Assembly (NCBI GenBank): GCA_028751875.1
Contig: CM054159.1
Coordinates: forward strand, 12,550,658-12,614,657
Length of the DNA: 64,000 bases
From: Rapana venosa
Lineage: Eukaryota; Mollusca; Gastropoda; Neogastropoda; Muricidae
Reading direction: 5' to 3'
Positions within the stretch are counted from its first letter, which is position 1, and every line of letters begins with the position of its first letter. Position numbers and translations under genes: made by a program. The notes beneath the pieces were generated by a model. The model ran no database searches. It saw only the letters and a list, made by a program, of their open reading frames with translations, and had not been told where the DNA came from. This document shows positions 1-10,890 of the stretch, one piece after another.

Positions 1-45
1 CATTCCCACCGGCACACAATGGCCTACTCTTCCGAGTGAGGAAGC
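1..45 (-). mobile_element. SINE-A fragment (minus)
   Basis: The first bases match the body of the SINE-A family seen many times later (the 'ggcacacaatggcctactct' block) in reverse orientation. The copy is cut by the window edge and loses similarity after about base 40. Confidence 0.7.
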
Positions 46-1009
46 AAGCAGGTAAGTGCACCTTTTTTGTTTTTCTGAGCAGGAAAGGGAGTCTGTATCA
101 AAACTCCAGACTTCTTTATGTCAAAAAACCTTATTCTTATATTTTCTTCCCTTTTTAAAAAAATATTGCACGTATTGTTTATCAATTGAGGCAAACATAT
201 TTTGATGGTACGTTTTCTAGTGGGAGTTTTTTATTTATTTTTTATTCAGGTAGTTCGACATGTATCGTAGAAAGTTCAGTGTTGATTCTAGGGTGCGCCC
301 TTGCAGGATTCCCACATTTATTTCAAAATTTGCTGCAAAACGATGTGGGCAGTTCGCCCCAACAGACGCCAAAAAAATCCTGGACAGTGCGTTTGTGAAC
401 AAACAGTGCGCCATCGCAACTGCAGTTGTATCATCTCTAAAATTAAGCGCTACTTCCACCAAAGTTCTCCGTTGATGTTTCTGATTGGCTAAGCACCTCA
501 CTTTTGACCAACCACAAAGACGGTAGTTTGGCCTTGTCAGTTCCTGCGGTGGTCATTACATTGGTAGGCTACCCTAGTGGTCATTACATTGGTAGGCTAC
601 CCTAGCAGCGGCAAGATTTTCTGATTCGCGACCACAAGTGGTCTACATAATAAAAGGGGCAGGTCCTTCTCTGTTGTCTTCTTCGTTTACGTCATCAGCC
701 AAGAAGCCTTGTACTCCAGAAACACGTGACGTGACGTGATCGGGACAGAGGTCATTGAGGAGGTAGCAGGTAGTAACAGCAGGTTCCCAGCCGGTAGATC
801 TAGCGAGACAAGTAGCCCTTGCTTGAGAACAGTGATCATGGCATGCAGTAAGATAGATCGGCTGTGTATCAAACATGGAAAGAGCAATGCCTTCACCAAA
901 GGAGGATGCCCTGATTACAGAACACTTTGAGCTTCACGCAAAAACACTGCCGATCACCAGGAGGCTGTAAAATATTCAGAAAGACTTCCATCAGTTAGGA
1001 GACTCTCTC
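46..1009. other. Intergenic, no gene; one 28-bp duplication
   Basis: No coding potential is recognised. The short open frames lack recognisable domains. At 551-605 a 28-bp unit beginning GGTCATTACATTGG is present twice in tandem, almost perfectly. A GTAAGT at about 51 follows an AG-rich stretch and could look like a splice donor, but no exon is supported upstream. Confidence 0.5.
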
Positions 1010-1323
1010 CCCCACCCCCCACCCTCTCTCTCTCTTTTTCAATGTACAATCTGGGGGGAGGGGGGGGGGAAGAACAAGACTGACATTGGCTTTAACTGAT
1101 TGTCTAAATTTATCTCTGAATGTGGAAATACAAATTTGACCCCCCCCCCCCCCCCTCCCACACACACACACACACACACACACAACAATCGTACATTGAG
1201 AGAGGGGGGGGGGGGCGGGGAGCAAAACTTAAGATATTGCCTTTAACTTTTCATGTAAATCTAGATCTATATCTCTGCTTGTGGAAATACAAATTTGCTC
1301 TCTCTCTCTCTCTCTCCCTCTCC

Positions 1324-1357
<34 letters not shown>

Positions 1358-1835
1358 AAAAACAAGACCTTGACACTGGCTTTAACTTATCATGTAGTTG
1401 TAGACCTAGATCTATCTCTCTGAATGTGGAAATACAAATGTGCCCTCCCCCCCTCTCTCTCTCTCTCTCCCTCTCTCTCGGTGTACCATTGGGGATGGGG
1501 GGACTTTGATATTGACTTTTACCTTCCCTCATCTCCCTCTCTTCAACTCTGTGGAAATATAAAATTTACTTCTCTCTCTCTGTCTCTCTCTTTGTACCAT
1601 GTAGGGGAGAGAAAAAAACTTTGATATTGGCTTTTACCTCTCTTCTCATCTAGATCTATCTCCCCACCTCTGGAAATACAAAGTTGACTTTGACCCCTCC
1701 CCCTCTCTCTCCCCCTTCTCTCTGTCTCTTTCTCTCCCCCTCCCTTCCCCCCCCCCCCTCCAACCTCTACCCCCACCCCTCTTTCCCCTCCACTTCCACT
1801 CTCTCTGACTCCCCCCCTCACGAGTGCTTACTAGA
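1010..1835. repeat. Complex minisatellite with embedded microsatellites
   Basis: Five units of about 120-160 bp each contain the anchor GTGGAAATACAAA or a close variant (near 1121, 1281, 1427, 1551 and 1671) plus a 'gatctatctct' block. In each unit the segment after the anchor has become a different low-complexity tract: C-run plus (CA)n, (CT)n, or C/CT mixtures. Open frames on both strands here are low-complexity Ser/Leu or Arg/Glu translations, not genes. Confidence 0.75.
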
Positions 1836-2325
1836 GATTAATTGCAACACTTAAGGTGAATCTTTAATCCTTTCTGCATAGTATCTGCCTGTTTGCTTTG
1901 TTTCTCTTCCTTGAAAAATAGCAGAAACTAAGAGTACTGAGGGTACTGTAAGCAAACACTAATTGTCCCTTTTTTATGAGGAAGGGGGGCAATGCCCCCT
2001 TTTTTTCATTTTAGGGGGCCCTTGGGCCCCTATTTTTAATTTCCTAGAATCAACACTGAAGTTGTTTATATTTTTTCCCATCTCTTTTTTGTTGTTGTCA
2101 TTTTGATCATCAGGCAGGTAGTAGAGAGAGGTCATGAAGAGAAATTCAACTCCCAATTATAAACCAGAGCCTGCCATTTTCTAAAGCGACCCATCTCTTC
2201 TTCACTTTTACAAACATGTACTGGTCATAGCACCTAAGCCTTTGTTTCAAAACATGCCCTACTACATACGAGTTACCGTTTTCACACCACTGTACCGGCA
2301 AACTTTAATAAGAAGTGTACTTTCC
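1836..2325. other. Intergenic, nothing recognised
   Basis: Unique-looking AT-rich sequence with no open frame of note, no tRNA-like box A/B pair and no tandem structure. Confidence 0.5.
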
Positions 2326-2645
2326 TCTTCAGACGCTCAGACAGCATTGCGCTGCCTTTAACACTCGCTACGTTAAGGGAGAGCGCCCCTCTTTCCCAGT
2401 ACATGTGCACTGTACACATTTACATGCTACCGTAACCCTGTAGTGGGTTAAAAGGAGGGAAGGGTTAATATATGGTTGGTTACCCTATAGCAGGTTACCC
2501 GTAGGGTAAAGGTTAAGTGCCTGACATGTAGGGCCCAGCACATCTGAAGAGAGAATTATTATCTTTTAAGTCTTTTTTGAAAAAAAGGCAGGAGATTGGA
2601 CCATGAAGGCGGAAAATAGACAAGAAAATGTTCTGCGTGATTTGC
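2326..2645 (+). repeat. Dispersed repeat family F, copy 1
   Basis: The segment shares blocks with 10598-10890: the 'cgctcagacagca' start, the 'gagaat.attatcttttaagtc' stretch, and 'aaaaaggcaggaga.tggacca.gaaggc'. The 2350-2540 interior is diverged. No protein or tRNA head is seen, so the class is unknown. Confidence 0.6.
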
Positions 2646-2696
2646 ACACGGATCCTCAGTTTATATAGTCTCATCTGAATGACTTTGACAGTCATT

Positions 2697-2815
2697 CAGT
2701 TCCATTTTTTCGTCAGAGTGGGGAAGAAAGGGCAAGGTTGGGAATCGATCCCAGAACCTCGGGGTTTACCTGTTAGGCCGGTGAATATCTTGACCATCCT
2801 GCTACCTGCTTTCTT
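2697..2815 (-). mobile_element. SINE-E head fragment (minus)
   Basis: Read on the minus strand this is a tRNA-like head: an A-box-like AGGATGGTCAAG, then GGTTCTGGGATCGATTCCC as B box, then 'ttgccctttcttcccca'. The same order occurs on the plus strand at 51318-51420. The body is missing. Confidence 0.6.
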
Positions 2816-3775
2816 ATGAGTGTATTAAAAATTATATGTTAACTGTTAAAAAAACTCTGCCGTATATCAATGGCTGTACATGAACTTTGTGAACTGTGAA
2901 GAATTTTGCAGTGTAACACATAGCATGAAAATTATTTGTCAGTTATTGAGAATTTAGCACTGCAATGATTAGTGTAAATAAAAAGTCCATGTTAACTGTA
3001 GAGAATTAAGCAGTGTTGTGGAAAAAGTGTGTAGGAAAAATTTATGATAACTGTATATAATTTACTAGTGTAATGATAAGTGCACCTGGAACTTATTTAT
3101 CAGTTCTTGATAATTGAACATTGTAGTAAGTGTATGTGAAAATCATTTGTTAGCTGTGATGATCATAAGTTTATAGGAAGGTTATCAGCTTTTGAGAGTT
3201 CAGTCGTCATAAGTATGTTTACAAACATTATTTCTTAGCTGTAGAGAAAAACTATTTAATGATAATAACTCAATGAAATAGTCAGTGCAAAGATTTTAGT
3301 CATGAACAGAACAGAAAGCAGGCAAAAAAGAGAAAGTCCAGTTGGAAATGAGAATATTCTCCTTTAACAGAGTATCATAGGAACAATGTAAATTATGATC
3401 CATATCGTGTTTTCCCTAAAATTCTGATAAGGTTCTGTATTTCAGAACACCCTGTTTTCTGCTAGGTTAGTTTCAGTACTTGTCTGTGTATTCACCAAGT
3501 TCTGTCTGCTCAGACTGACGATCCCTTTGTGGAACTCTCAACACAGAAATGTAGTTCATATTTGAGTACAAGTTTTCAAACCTTATCATAACCACAAGCT
3601 TTATCTAGCAGGGTCACATACTAGCAACATGTATCCATGATTGAAGTTTAATTCAGACATGGGTAACCTATTGGAAATTCAAAACCATAGTACTTACCTC
3701 CTGGTGCCACTGACGGAGATGAAACAAACCGTCAGTGGCTGTGACAGTGCTCTGTTGAACTTCATACTCAACTCA
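2816..3775. other. AT-rich intergenic, nothing recognised
   Basis: About 1 kb of AT-rich sequence with weakly repeated 'ttagctgt.gagaa' phrases around 2830-3250, suggestive of a very old tandem repeat but too diverged to delimit. No gene is seen. Confidence 0.45.
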
Positions 3776-3777
3776 AG

Positions 3778-4190
3778 GAGGTGGGATAGCCTAGCGGTTA
3801 GAGGGTTGCACTCGTGTTCTGATAGCCCAGGTTTGAGCTACCACTGAGGCACCCAATTAAAGGGATTTTGTCCCTGAAGTGAACATCAGTACCGACTCTA
3901 CTCCTCCAAAAGTCTTTTGAATGAGACAATAAACCAAGGTCCCATGTGTGAACGTACACAGAACATCTTGTGCGCTTGTTAAACCCCAATCCACCTTTTG
4001 GGAAAAACTGGTAAGAATCAATGACAAAATTTTGAAAATGCATATACACTGGTGTTGTGTTTAGACCTCATCCCTGAAGTCAGAATGCAGCTACCTTCAT
4101 GTTGGGCAAAAACAGTCACATACGCAACATCTCGCTATTTGTAAGCCTTGGAGCTATAGCTGAGAAACCAACATCAACAAAAAAGATATC
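3778..4190 (+). mobile_element. SINE-A copy with 3' extra module (plus)
   Basis: The tRNA-like head starts GTGGGATAGCCTAGCGGTTAG (A box) with a degenerate B box 'ggtttgagcta'. The SINE-A body follows: 'aacatcagtaccgactctact', 'gaatgagacaataaaccaaggtc', 'acatcttgtgcgc'. From about 4068 comes a module 'tccctgaagtcagaatgcagct...gagctatagctgag' shared with other SINE types in this window. Confidence 0.8.
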
Positions 4191-5289
4191 AAAAGTCAAG
4201 ATTTTTTTCACAGATGGGAGATCTGAACAAAGGGTTTTGATATTGAAATAAAGGTATCAGCAGTCTGAAAATAAAAGCTTTTTGTAGACATACCATTTTA
4301 TTAATGATTAGAAACGACCAGGTTGCTGGGATTTCTAAGGGAGCGCTATCATAGTTTTTTTCCTATCTTAGAAATTGATTGTTTTGTACCTTTTTGTTGA
4401 AAATTATATTTTAAATCGTTGGGAACTCCAAGGTGCATGAATGAAAGTTAATTAGTTTTGATCAAGATTATTGTTTATTGTGGACCAGTTTTGATGTAGG
4501 AGCAGGTCTGCAAGTGTCGGAAAAGCATTTGAAAAGGGATAGAAGTGCAGAACAGGGTTAGGTTGAACAAGCTAAACCAGGTATTGTAGTGGTCCTTTTT
4601 TTATGTGAGGCATCTGTTTTGAAAATATTACTATCTTAACATCAGGGGATACGCCATTCAGTCTTCAGTGCCTTGCAAGCTGGAAATGTCTTTACATTTT
4701 TATATTAACACACAGCGGGTACATCTGTCTTATTTCTTTATAAGTTTGAAAAAGCAAAAAGGAGAAAAAATGTATTCATGTGGGAAAAGAAAAAAAAAGC
4801 CTAAAAAATTTTTTTTAAATATGACCATGTGCGTCTTTTTTTCATTTAAACTTCCGAATGGTTTTAGCAGGTATAACCTGTTCTGGAAAAAAAAAAAAAA
4901 GATGCCTGGTCTGCAGAATTGCCTGAATGTTAGAATGCAAATGCCAAAAAGTAAACTGGGCACTTTCAGAGACTTTACAAGGGTTTGAATAGGTGCCTTA
5001 CTTCAGACCTATATCTCAGGATGGATGCTGCTGTGGTATCTGATGTATCCATGGTGATTTGTACATTAGCACTTGTAACATATTCTAATTTGCCGGTTTT
5101 TAAAAGACGCAAATTTCCCCTGAATAAAAGTAATGGTACATGTTGATGTAAGACTGGATTATGAGAAAAGAGTGCACCAAAACAGCTGCTTCCTAACAAA
5201 ACAAAACACAAAAAAGAAAACAAAACAAAAATTGATAACCGAATATTCTGCCTGTTAAACTGTAAATGCCAACCACTCAGCTGGTGTAA
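4191..5289. other. Intergenic, nothing recognised
   Basis: No gene, RNA gene or tandem array is seen. A-runs such as those at 4778-4815 and 4885-4902 produce lysine- or phenylalanine-rich open frames that are not credible proteins. Confidence 0.5.
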
Positions 5290-5370
5290 TAGTCTGGTCT
5301 TAAATAATAATAATAATGTATGGAACTTATATAGCGCTGAATCTTGTAAAGCAACAAATCATAGCGCTGA
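5290..5370 (-). mobile_element. LINE-type 3' end (minus)
   Basis: Contains AATAATAATAATAAT followed by a stretch with TATATAGCGCTG. In reverse this reads AGCGCTATATAA-like sequence ending in (ATT)n, the same terminus that follows the LINE RT C-terminus at 35878-36410. Only the terminal part is present. Confidence 0.5.
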
Positions 5371-5424
5371 AGTTTGCTAGTAGATAGTGAAAGGAAAAAA
5401 AGGTGTTCTTTTTAGTGTGATGGT

Positions 5425-5468
5425 TTGATTTGGGGGGGGGGGGGGGGGGGGGGGGGGTTGGTTTGTTT

Positions 5469-5500
<32 letters not shown>

Positions 5501-5690
5501 GGTCTCAGTGTATATGAAAATCAACTTAAGTAAAAGTCTAATTTCTAAAATTGCTTTTTGCTTAGTTTGTATGATTTAAGTCTTTGGGGTTGGGATTTTG
5601 GGTTTTTTTTCTGTTTTTTGTCAGGGGGTTGGTGGGTTGGTTTTTTTGGTGGGTTTTGGGGAGGTGGGGGGGGGGGGGGGGGGGGATTTT
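5425..5690. repeat. Poly-G tracts
   Basis: Three long G runs, at 5432-5457 (26 G), about 5486-5502 and about 5666-5685, are separated by T-rich sequence. The plus strand has quadruplex potential. Run lengths may be unreliable in the assembly. Confidence 0.8.
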
Positions 5691-7286
5691 CCAAATTTGT
5701 GGAAAAACACTGTCATAATCCTAAACTGATGTGTGACATTTTTCTCCAAATAATGGAAAGAAATAATGTTCTGTTTATGTGAAAATCATAAGAGACATCC
5801 TTCAGTTCCTATAATTTTCTTAGCCACACTTCTTTTTATTCAGAAATTCAAAGCTGTGTTAAAAAGTTGAGTGGATTTCTTTTTTTGCCCGGTGATTTAT
5901 CACATACAGTTTGGGGTTGGGTTTTTTCAATAAATAAAACAATTTTAAAATGACAAATTTATTTTCAAGCAATTCCTTCTGCTGTGTAAAGTGTGGATGC
6001 AAGTATGGCTGACGTAATTCAGGAAAAAATGTGTTGAAAAATTGTTATGACCATAGTCTTGCTCTGTGTGTGTGTGTGTGTGTGGGCGTGCACTCAAATG
6101 AATGAATACATTTATTTGAAGAATCACTGCTGCAGTACATATTTGATTACAAAAGAGACGCTGAATGAAGTTTTCATTCTTCTTGTTTTAAAGTTCTGGT
6201 CATATCAGACTCCACAAACATAAACTGTCTTTTGTTGTATTCAAAGGTTTTGTTTTCATCCTTTTTTCTTTTCCTTTTTTGGGGGGTGTAATCCCCATAT
6301 TTTCCCTTCATTTCTCAAATGTATTTTTGTGTTGTGTGTGTGTGTGTATATTTTTGGGTTCCAATTTAAAAATATGTTTGAAATGTGTAAAGTTATATTT
6401 GTGTAACAGTAACAATTTGTCGTAGAATGTGGGTAAACAGAAATATTTAGCTGAGAGATGTTACCAAACAAGAAAAATGTCATGAACATGTTTTGCTTAT
6501 TATTCCATGTTGAGCTGATGGAGGATGACTCCTGTGCTGCTCTTTTAGATGATGCCCGGATAACAAAACATTAACCCTTCCCGCAGTCGAGCAAGCTCCT
6601 GAAGTTATTCTAGCGCTGTACATATCCCTGTGGAAAAAAGACTTAAACTTCTAGCGAGAGGAACGGAGCTCCTGAACTGACAACAAACGTCATCAGAAGA
6701 ACCCCGGAGACCTGAAGGAAATCCTACTGGCTGTCCAGATCGACAGAAAAGAGGCGACTGCCCTGATCAGGTGTAACACTAATCGTTATTACTTTATGCA
6801 CTTCCCCTTGATGACTGAAACTGGTGTGAGTGATGACCCACCCAGAAGAAAACAACACACACACACACACACACACACAAAATCAAACATTTGATGCTGA
6901 CATGTCCATATCCATACACATACATACATACATATTTGACTTCTTCCCTAACTCCTTGAGGAGTCATTGGGCAACCACACTGACTTCTTCAGGCGGTATA
7001 TCGAGGACAAGTTGAACCTGTCGTAGCCCATTCCTCCCAGGCTATGAAGTGCATCCTAGGTATGTTCTTGTCATCCATGCTATAGGCCTGTTCTTCTATG
7101 GGGGGTTTGATATGAGTACTAGATGCTCTGCGTTTATAACCTTGACAGAAGAACTTTTGGGTGAAAGGAGTCAAGTTCTAGTTTTAAAACTCTTGGCAGC
7201 GGGGGGATATTGCCATGATGTGACAGGGGAGACTGTAATTTGTGCCCTCAGTTACCGCCAGCTTGTAGTTTGTCACTCTAATTGCT
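5691..7286. other. Intergenic with short (TG)n/(AC)n, no gene
   Basis: Short microsatellites lie at 6066-6084, 6334-6349 and 6857-6880. The segment 7140-7200 shares a phrase 'cttttgggtgaaagg.gtc.ag.tctagtttt' with 17283-17320, so a diverged dispersed repeat may be present. No coding region is supported. Confidence 0.45.
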
Positions 7287-8200
7287 AGGCTGTTTTACCC
7301 CCTGAGATAAACAGAGCAGGGGACATAATCCAGACACTACCCCCTGAGATAAACGAGCATGGGACATAATCCAGACACTACCCCCTGAGATAAACCAGAG
7401 CATGGGACATAATCCAGACACTTTTACCCCTGAGTTAAACAGAGCATGGGACATAATCCAGACACTTTTCCCCCTGAGATAAACAGCATGGGACATAATC
7501 CAGACACTTTTACCCCTGAGATAAACAGCATGGGACATAATCCAGACACTTTTACCCCTGAGATAAACAGCATGGGACATAATCCAGACACTTTTACCCC
7601 TGAGATAAACAGAGCATGGGACATAATCCAGACACTTTACCCCCTGAGACAAACAGAGCATGGGACATAATCCAGACACTTTTACCCCTGAGATAAACAG
7701 AGCATGGGACATAATCCAGACACTTTACCCCCTGAGTTAAACAGAGCATGGGACATAATCCAGACACTTTTACCCCTGAGATAAACAGCATGGGACATAA
7801 TCCAGACACTTTTACCCCTGAGATAAACAGAGCATGGGACATAATCCAGACACTTTACCCCTGAGTTAAACAGAGCATGGGACATAATCCAGACACTACC
7901 CCCTGAGATAAACAGCATGGGACATAATCCAGACACTTTACCCCTGAGACAAACAGAGCATGGGACATAATCCAGACACTTTTACCCCTGAGATAAACAG
8001 AGCATGGGACATAATCCAGACACTTTTACCCCTGAGTTAAACAGAGCATGGGACATAATCCAGACACTTTTACCCCTGAGTTAAACAGAGCATGGGACAT
8101 AATCCAGACACTTTTACCCCTGAGTTAAACAGCATGGGACATAATCCAGACACTTTTCCCCCTGAGATAAACAGAGCATGGGACGTAATCCAGACAGACA
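7287..8200. repeat. Minisatellite, 41-45 bp unit, about 21 copies
   Basis: The unit contains CATGGGACATAATCCAGACA, then a T3-4 / C4-5 stretch, then 'tgagataaacag(ag)'. Length variants come from the presence or absence of AG after AAAC and from T/C run length. Long open frames on both strands, with repeated Ser-Gly-Val/Cys-Pro-Met motifs, are by-products of a unit often divisible by three. The array ends directly against the SINE-C head at about 8196. Confidence 0.93.
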
Positions 8201-8412
8201 CTGTATCTGAGTGGTTAGAGCATTTGACTTTGAACCTTGAGGGTCCATGAAGTGGGGGGTTCAAATCTTGGCTGCAGCACCTGATGAATTAAGGGCGGGG
8301 ATTTTCACAGTCTCCTGGGTCAACTTATTAATTCTCTTTTGTGCAGAAAGCCAATTGTGCTCATTATAGATCCCGTAACCCATGTCAGCATTCAGTAAAT
8401 TACGAAAACTTT
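8196..8412 (+). mobile_element. SINE-C copy (plus)
   Basis: The head has 'tatctgagtggttagagca' as A box and GGTTCAAATCTTGG as B box. The 'gggtccatgaagt' spacer between the arms resembles a class II (Ser/Leu) tRNA. The body 'gatgaattaagggcggggattttcac' and 'catgtcagcattcagtaaattac' matches 16131-16400. Confidence 0.78.
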
Positions 8413-8439
8413 TATTTTTTTTAATTTTATTTTATTTTA

Positions 8440-8762
8440 TATTGAGGATAATGGAATAAGCACTTGTTTGCTTTTTTACATCCACTCCCCGTGTGTATGC
8501 AGTTTTGTAGATTTGGTCATCTGTTCCCACTGGCACACAATGGCCTGCTCTTATGAAAAGCAGACCAGGAGTGTTCGCATGGCGTTCTGCGTGCATTCGC
8601 ACACGGGGCCTCGGTTTATAGTCTCATCCGAAGGACTTTTGGGGAGAGTGGTTAGTCTGCACTGATGTTAACTCCAAGGGAAAATATCCCCTTGAACAGG
8701 AATCAAACCTGGGTTGTCAGATTGTGAGCAGTGTTCTAACCACTAGGCTATCCCATCCCATC
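8440..8762 (-). mobile_element. SINE-A, near-complete (minus)
   Basis: Begins with the 3' tail 'gaggataatggaataagcac' and runs through the body to the tRNA head. The head reads in reverse as box B (CAATCTGACAACCCAGGTTT) and box A (GGGATAGCCTAGTGGTTAGA). It has moderate divergence, with CpG-decay-type differences such as 'aatcaaacc' for 'aatcgaacc'. Confidence 0.88.
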
Positions 8763-10597
8763 CCTCCCCCCCCCAGCATGCGTTGGGAGAGATTGGCTCA
8801 CCAAGTTCAACTTGCACAATAGACACAGCCAGAAAACTTAAGTGCAGTGCCCAAATGACTGCTCATGGAGGATGGAGAAAGACATTTTACTGTTGTTTCT
8901 TGAAAGACCTTAGTCTGTGGTGGCCCTACCAGACAGTGTTAGATGCCTGACAGAGGCAGATCTTTCTCATCAGCTGTGGTCTGTGTATTGATTTTAATAA
9001 GCATGTCAAAAATTGGGTTCATAATGAATAGCTGGTCTCTTATAAATGGTCAGAGTTAATTTCTCAAAACTTTATTTTCCCTTCAAACAAGGTGACAGCC
9101 CTAGTAAGTGTCTTCAGTTTTGATCAGTTGATGGAGGTTAGGTTTCAAATCCCAGTGGAGGTTTGCAATTTATGAGCTGCAACTCGAGCTCATTCATGTG
9201 GTAGCCAGCCACCAACATTGGGGAGGTACAATGTGGTGGGCTGTAAATAAATGAGGGAAAAAGGCTATGTAAAGTTCCACTATCCAGCCATGCCATTTGG
9301 CTTAAAAGTTTTCATGAGTTTCTTTAATTGCTCAACAGAAGGAAAATAACCAAAAGGGAAAATTTCTAGTAACTGAGGTACTCGACATGTTTTTAATTAG
9401 AAAGACCCTAAGTTCATTTTTTCATCCATGGTTTTTGCTGTTTCATCTAAAAAAAATTTAACTACAGGGGTACTTTTGTGTGGAGTTACTTTGCAGAGAA
9501 CAAGCATTAAGATGCTGTGAAAATGTATAAGCACGTTTGTCCAAATTTTTCACATTTACACACACATACACACACAAACGGCATGTGCACATAAACATAC
9601 ACACATTGGCATGCACACACACCTACACACTTTTTTTCTGTACAAAGCTTTTAACTCTATTGATGTGAAACAATTGATTGTGTAGCTTCTTACTACCATG
9701 TATCGTGAAATACTGCATAAGTATGGCTTTGAAGTGTGGGAAGACATTCTGCTGTCATGTGTTCTGTTCCGTCACTTTTCGTTTCATTATTCCTTTTCTT
9801 TCCTTTTGTTATTTTATCAATATGAATTTACCACAGGAAATATTGAGATCTGTCTTTTGGGGAAATGTCTGGAGAAAAAAAAATGTTCTTATCCTACTGT
9901 GTGTGTATGAATGTTTACGCTTATGAGAGTGAATTAGATTATGCTGATGTGTGCAGTGATTTGGGCCTACAGGGTAAAGAATACCTTTGAAGGAAAAAAA
10001 AGAAAGAAAACAAAATTGCACAGAAAATACAAATTGCTTGAAGCATCTTGTGTGAAGATCCATACTTTAAAAAGAAGACTGCAGTATGGAGGTTCTTTCT
10101 TTTCGTTGTTTTTTTTTTCTTGAGAATCATTCCTGGCTATCATGTTCATGTGCTCTGTGTGTATGTGTGTGAATTTGTCCGCTATACTGTATCAGCTTGT
10201 CAGTTTGAGTATAGATTTTGGCTAGGCCTTTAAAACGTTTGCCACCGCCTCAAAGGTCTACAAGTTAAGGCTCACATTTCAGCCTCGGGTAGTGACTTCA
10301 TCGAAAACTTGTTAATGAGAGACCCCAGGTCAGGTGAAGTGAATAGTGCCTTTGTTTGTTTGAGATGTGCGCGTATGTAACACTTGTTTCAGGGGTACTC
10401 GTAATCACTGTGTAAAGAGTTAAATATGTTCGAGTCGAAAGTGAAGAGAGGTTACTGGAACATGTAGTAAACTCTATGCAGTGCTCTACAGTAGTTTTTA
10501 TCGTCATTGCTTTATGACAATGTTTGGCGCTCTGTTTCACCATACACTTATTTGACAGGGACAATAGCAAAGTAAATGATGTGATGAGTGTCTAATC
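8763..10597. other. Intergenic, nothing recognised
   Basis: About 1.8 kb with only a short (AC)n-rich patch at 9555-9630. None of the small open frames resembles a known family. Confidence 0.5.
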
Positions 10598-10890
10598 CTT
10601 CCTCTTCGTCCAACGCTCAGACAGCAACTGTTGTTGTCTGCCACATGAGCGAAAGTGCTTTGGCCCCAGTGCATCTGACTTTGGCCTGGGAGAGAATCGT
10701 TATCTTTTAAGTCTGTCTGGGGAAAAAGGCAGGAGAATGGACCAAGAAGGCAGAAAGTAGACAAGAAGAAGGTGACAGGAAGAAAAGGAACAAGACAGAA
10801 ACAAAGAAAGTGATAGAAAAGAGGGAATTCCAAGCACAAAATGGGGATGCTGTTTATACTGACAGGGCCCCAACATCCCCCCGGGGCCAT
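10598..10890 (+). repeat. Dispersed repeat family F, copy 2
   Basis: The cleanest copy of family F. It opens with 'cgctcagacagcaactgttg', runs through a purine-rich 'aagaaggcagaaagtagacaa' segment and ends near 'gatgctgtttatactgacag'. The last part occurs in reverse at about 15110-15140, which gives the family's extent. No coding capacity is seen. Confidence 0.65.

Noticed and set aside
1..60. Splice donor (GTAAGT at about 51) of an upstream gene
   Set aside because: The preceding bases are SINE-A sequence and no coding frame can be supported at the window edge.
7278..7936. Repetitive minus-strand ORFs with a Ser-Gly-Val/Cys-Pro-Met motif
   Set aside because: Frames stay open only because the minisatellite unit is often a multiple of three. 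They shift frame with every AG indel, and no promoter or start context is seen.
7287..8200. CRISPR-like array
   Set aside because: There are no spacers: units are contiguous and similar over their full length, and the genome is eukaryotic. The same holds for the arrays at 29.3-34.6 and 56.3-57.2 kb.
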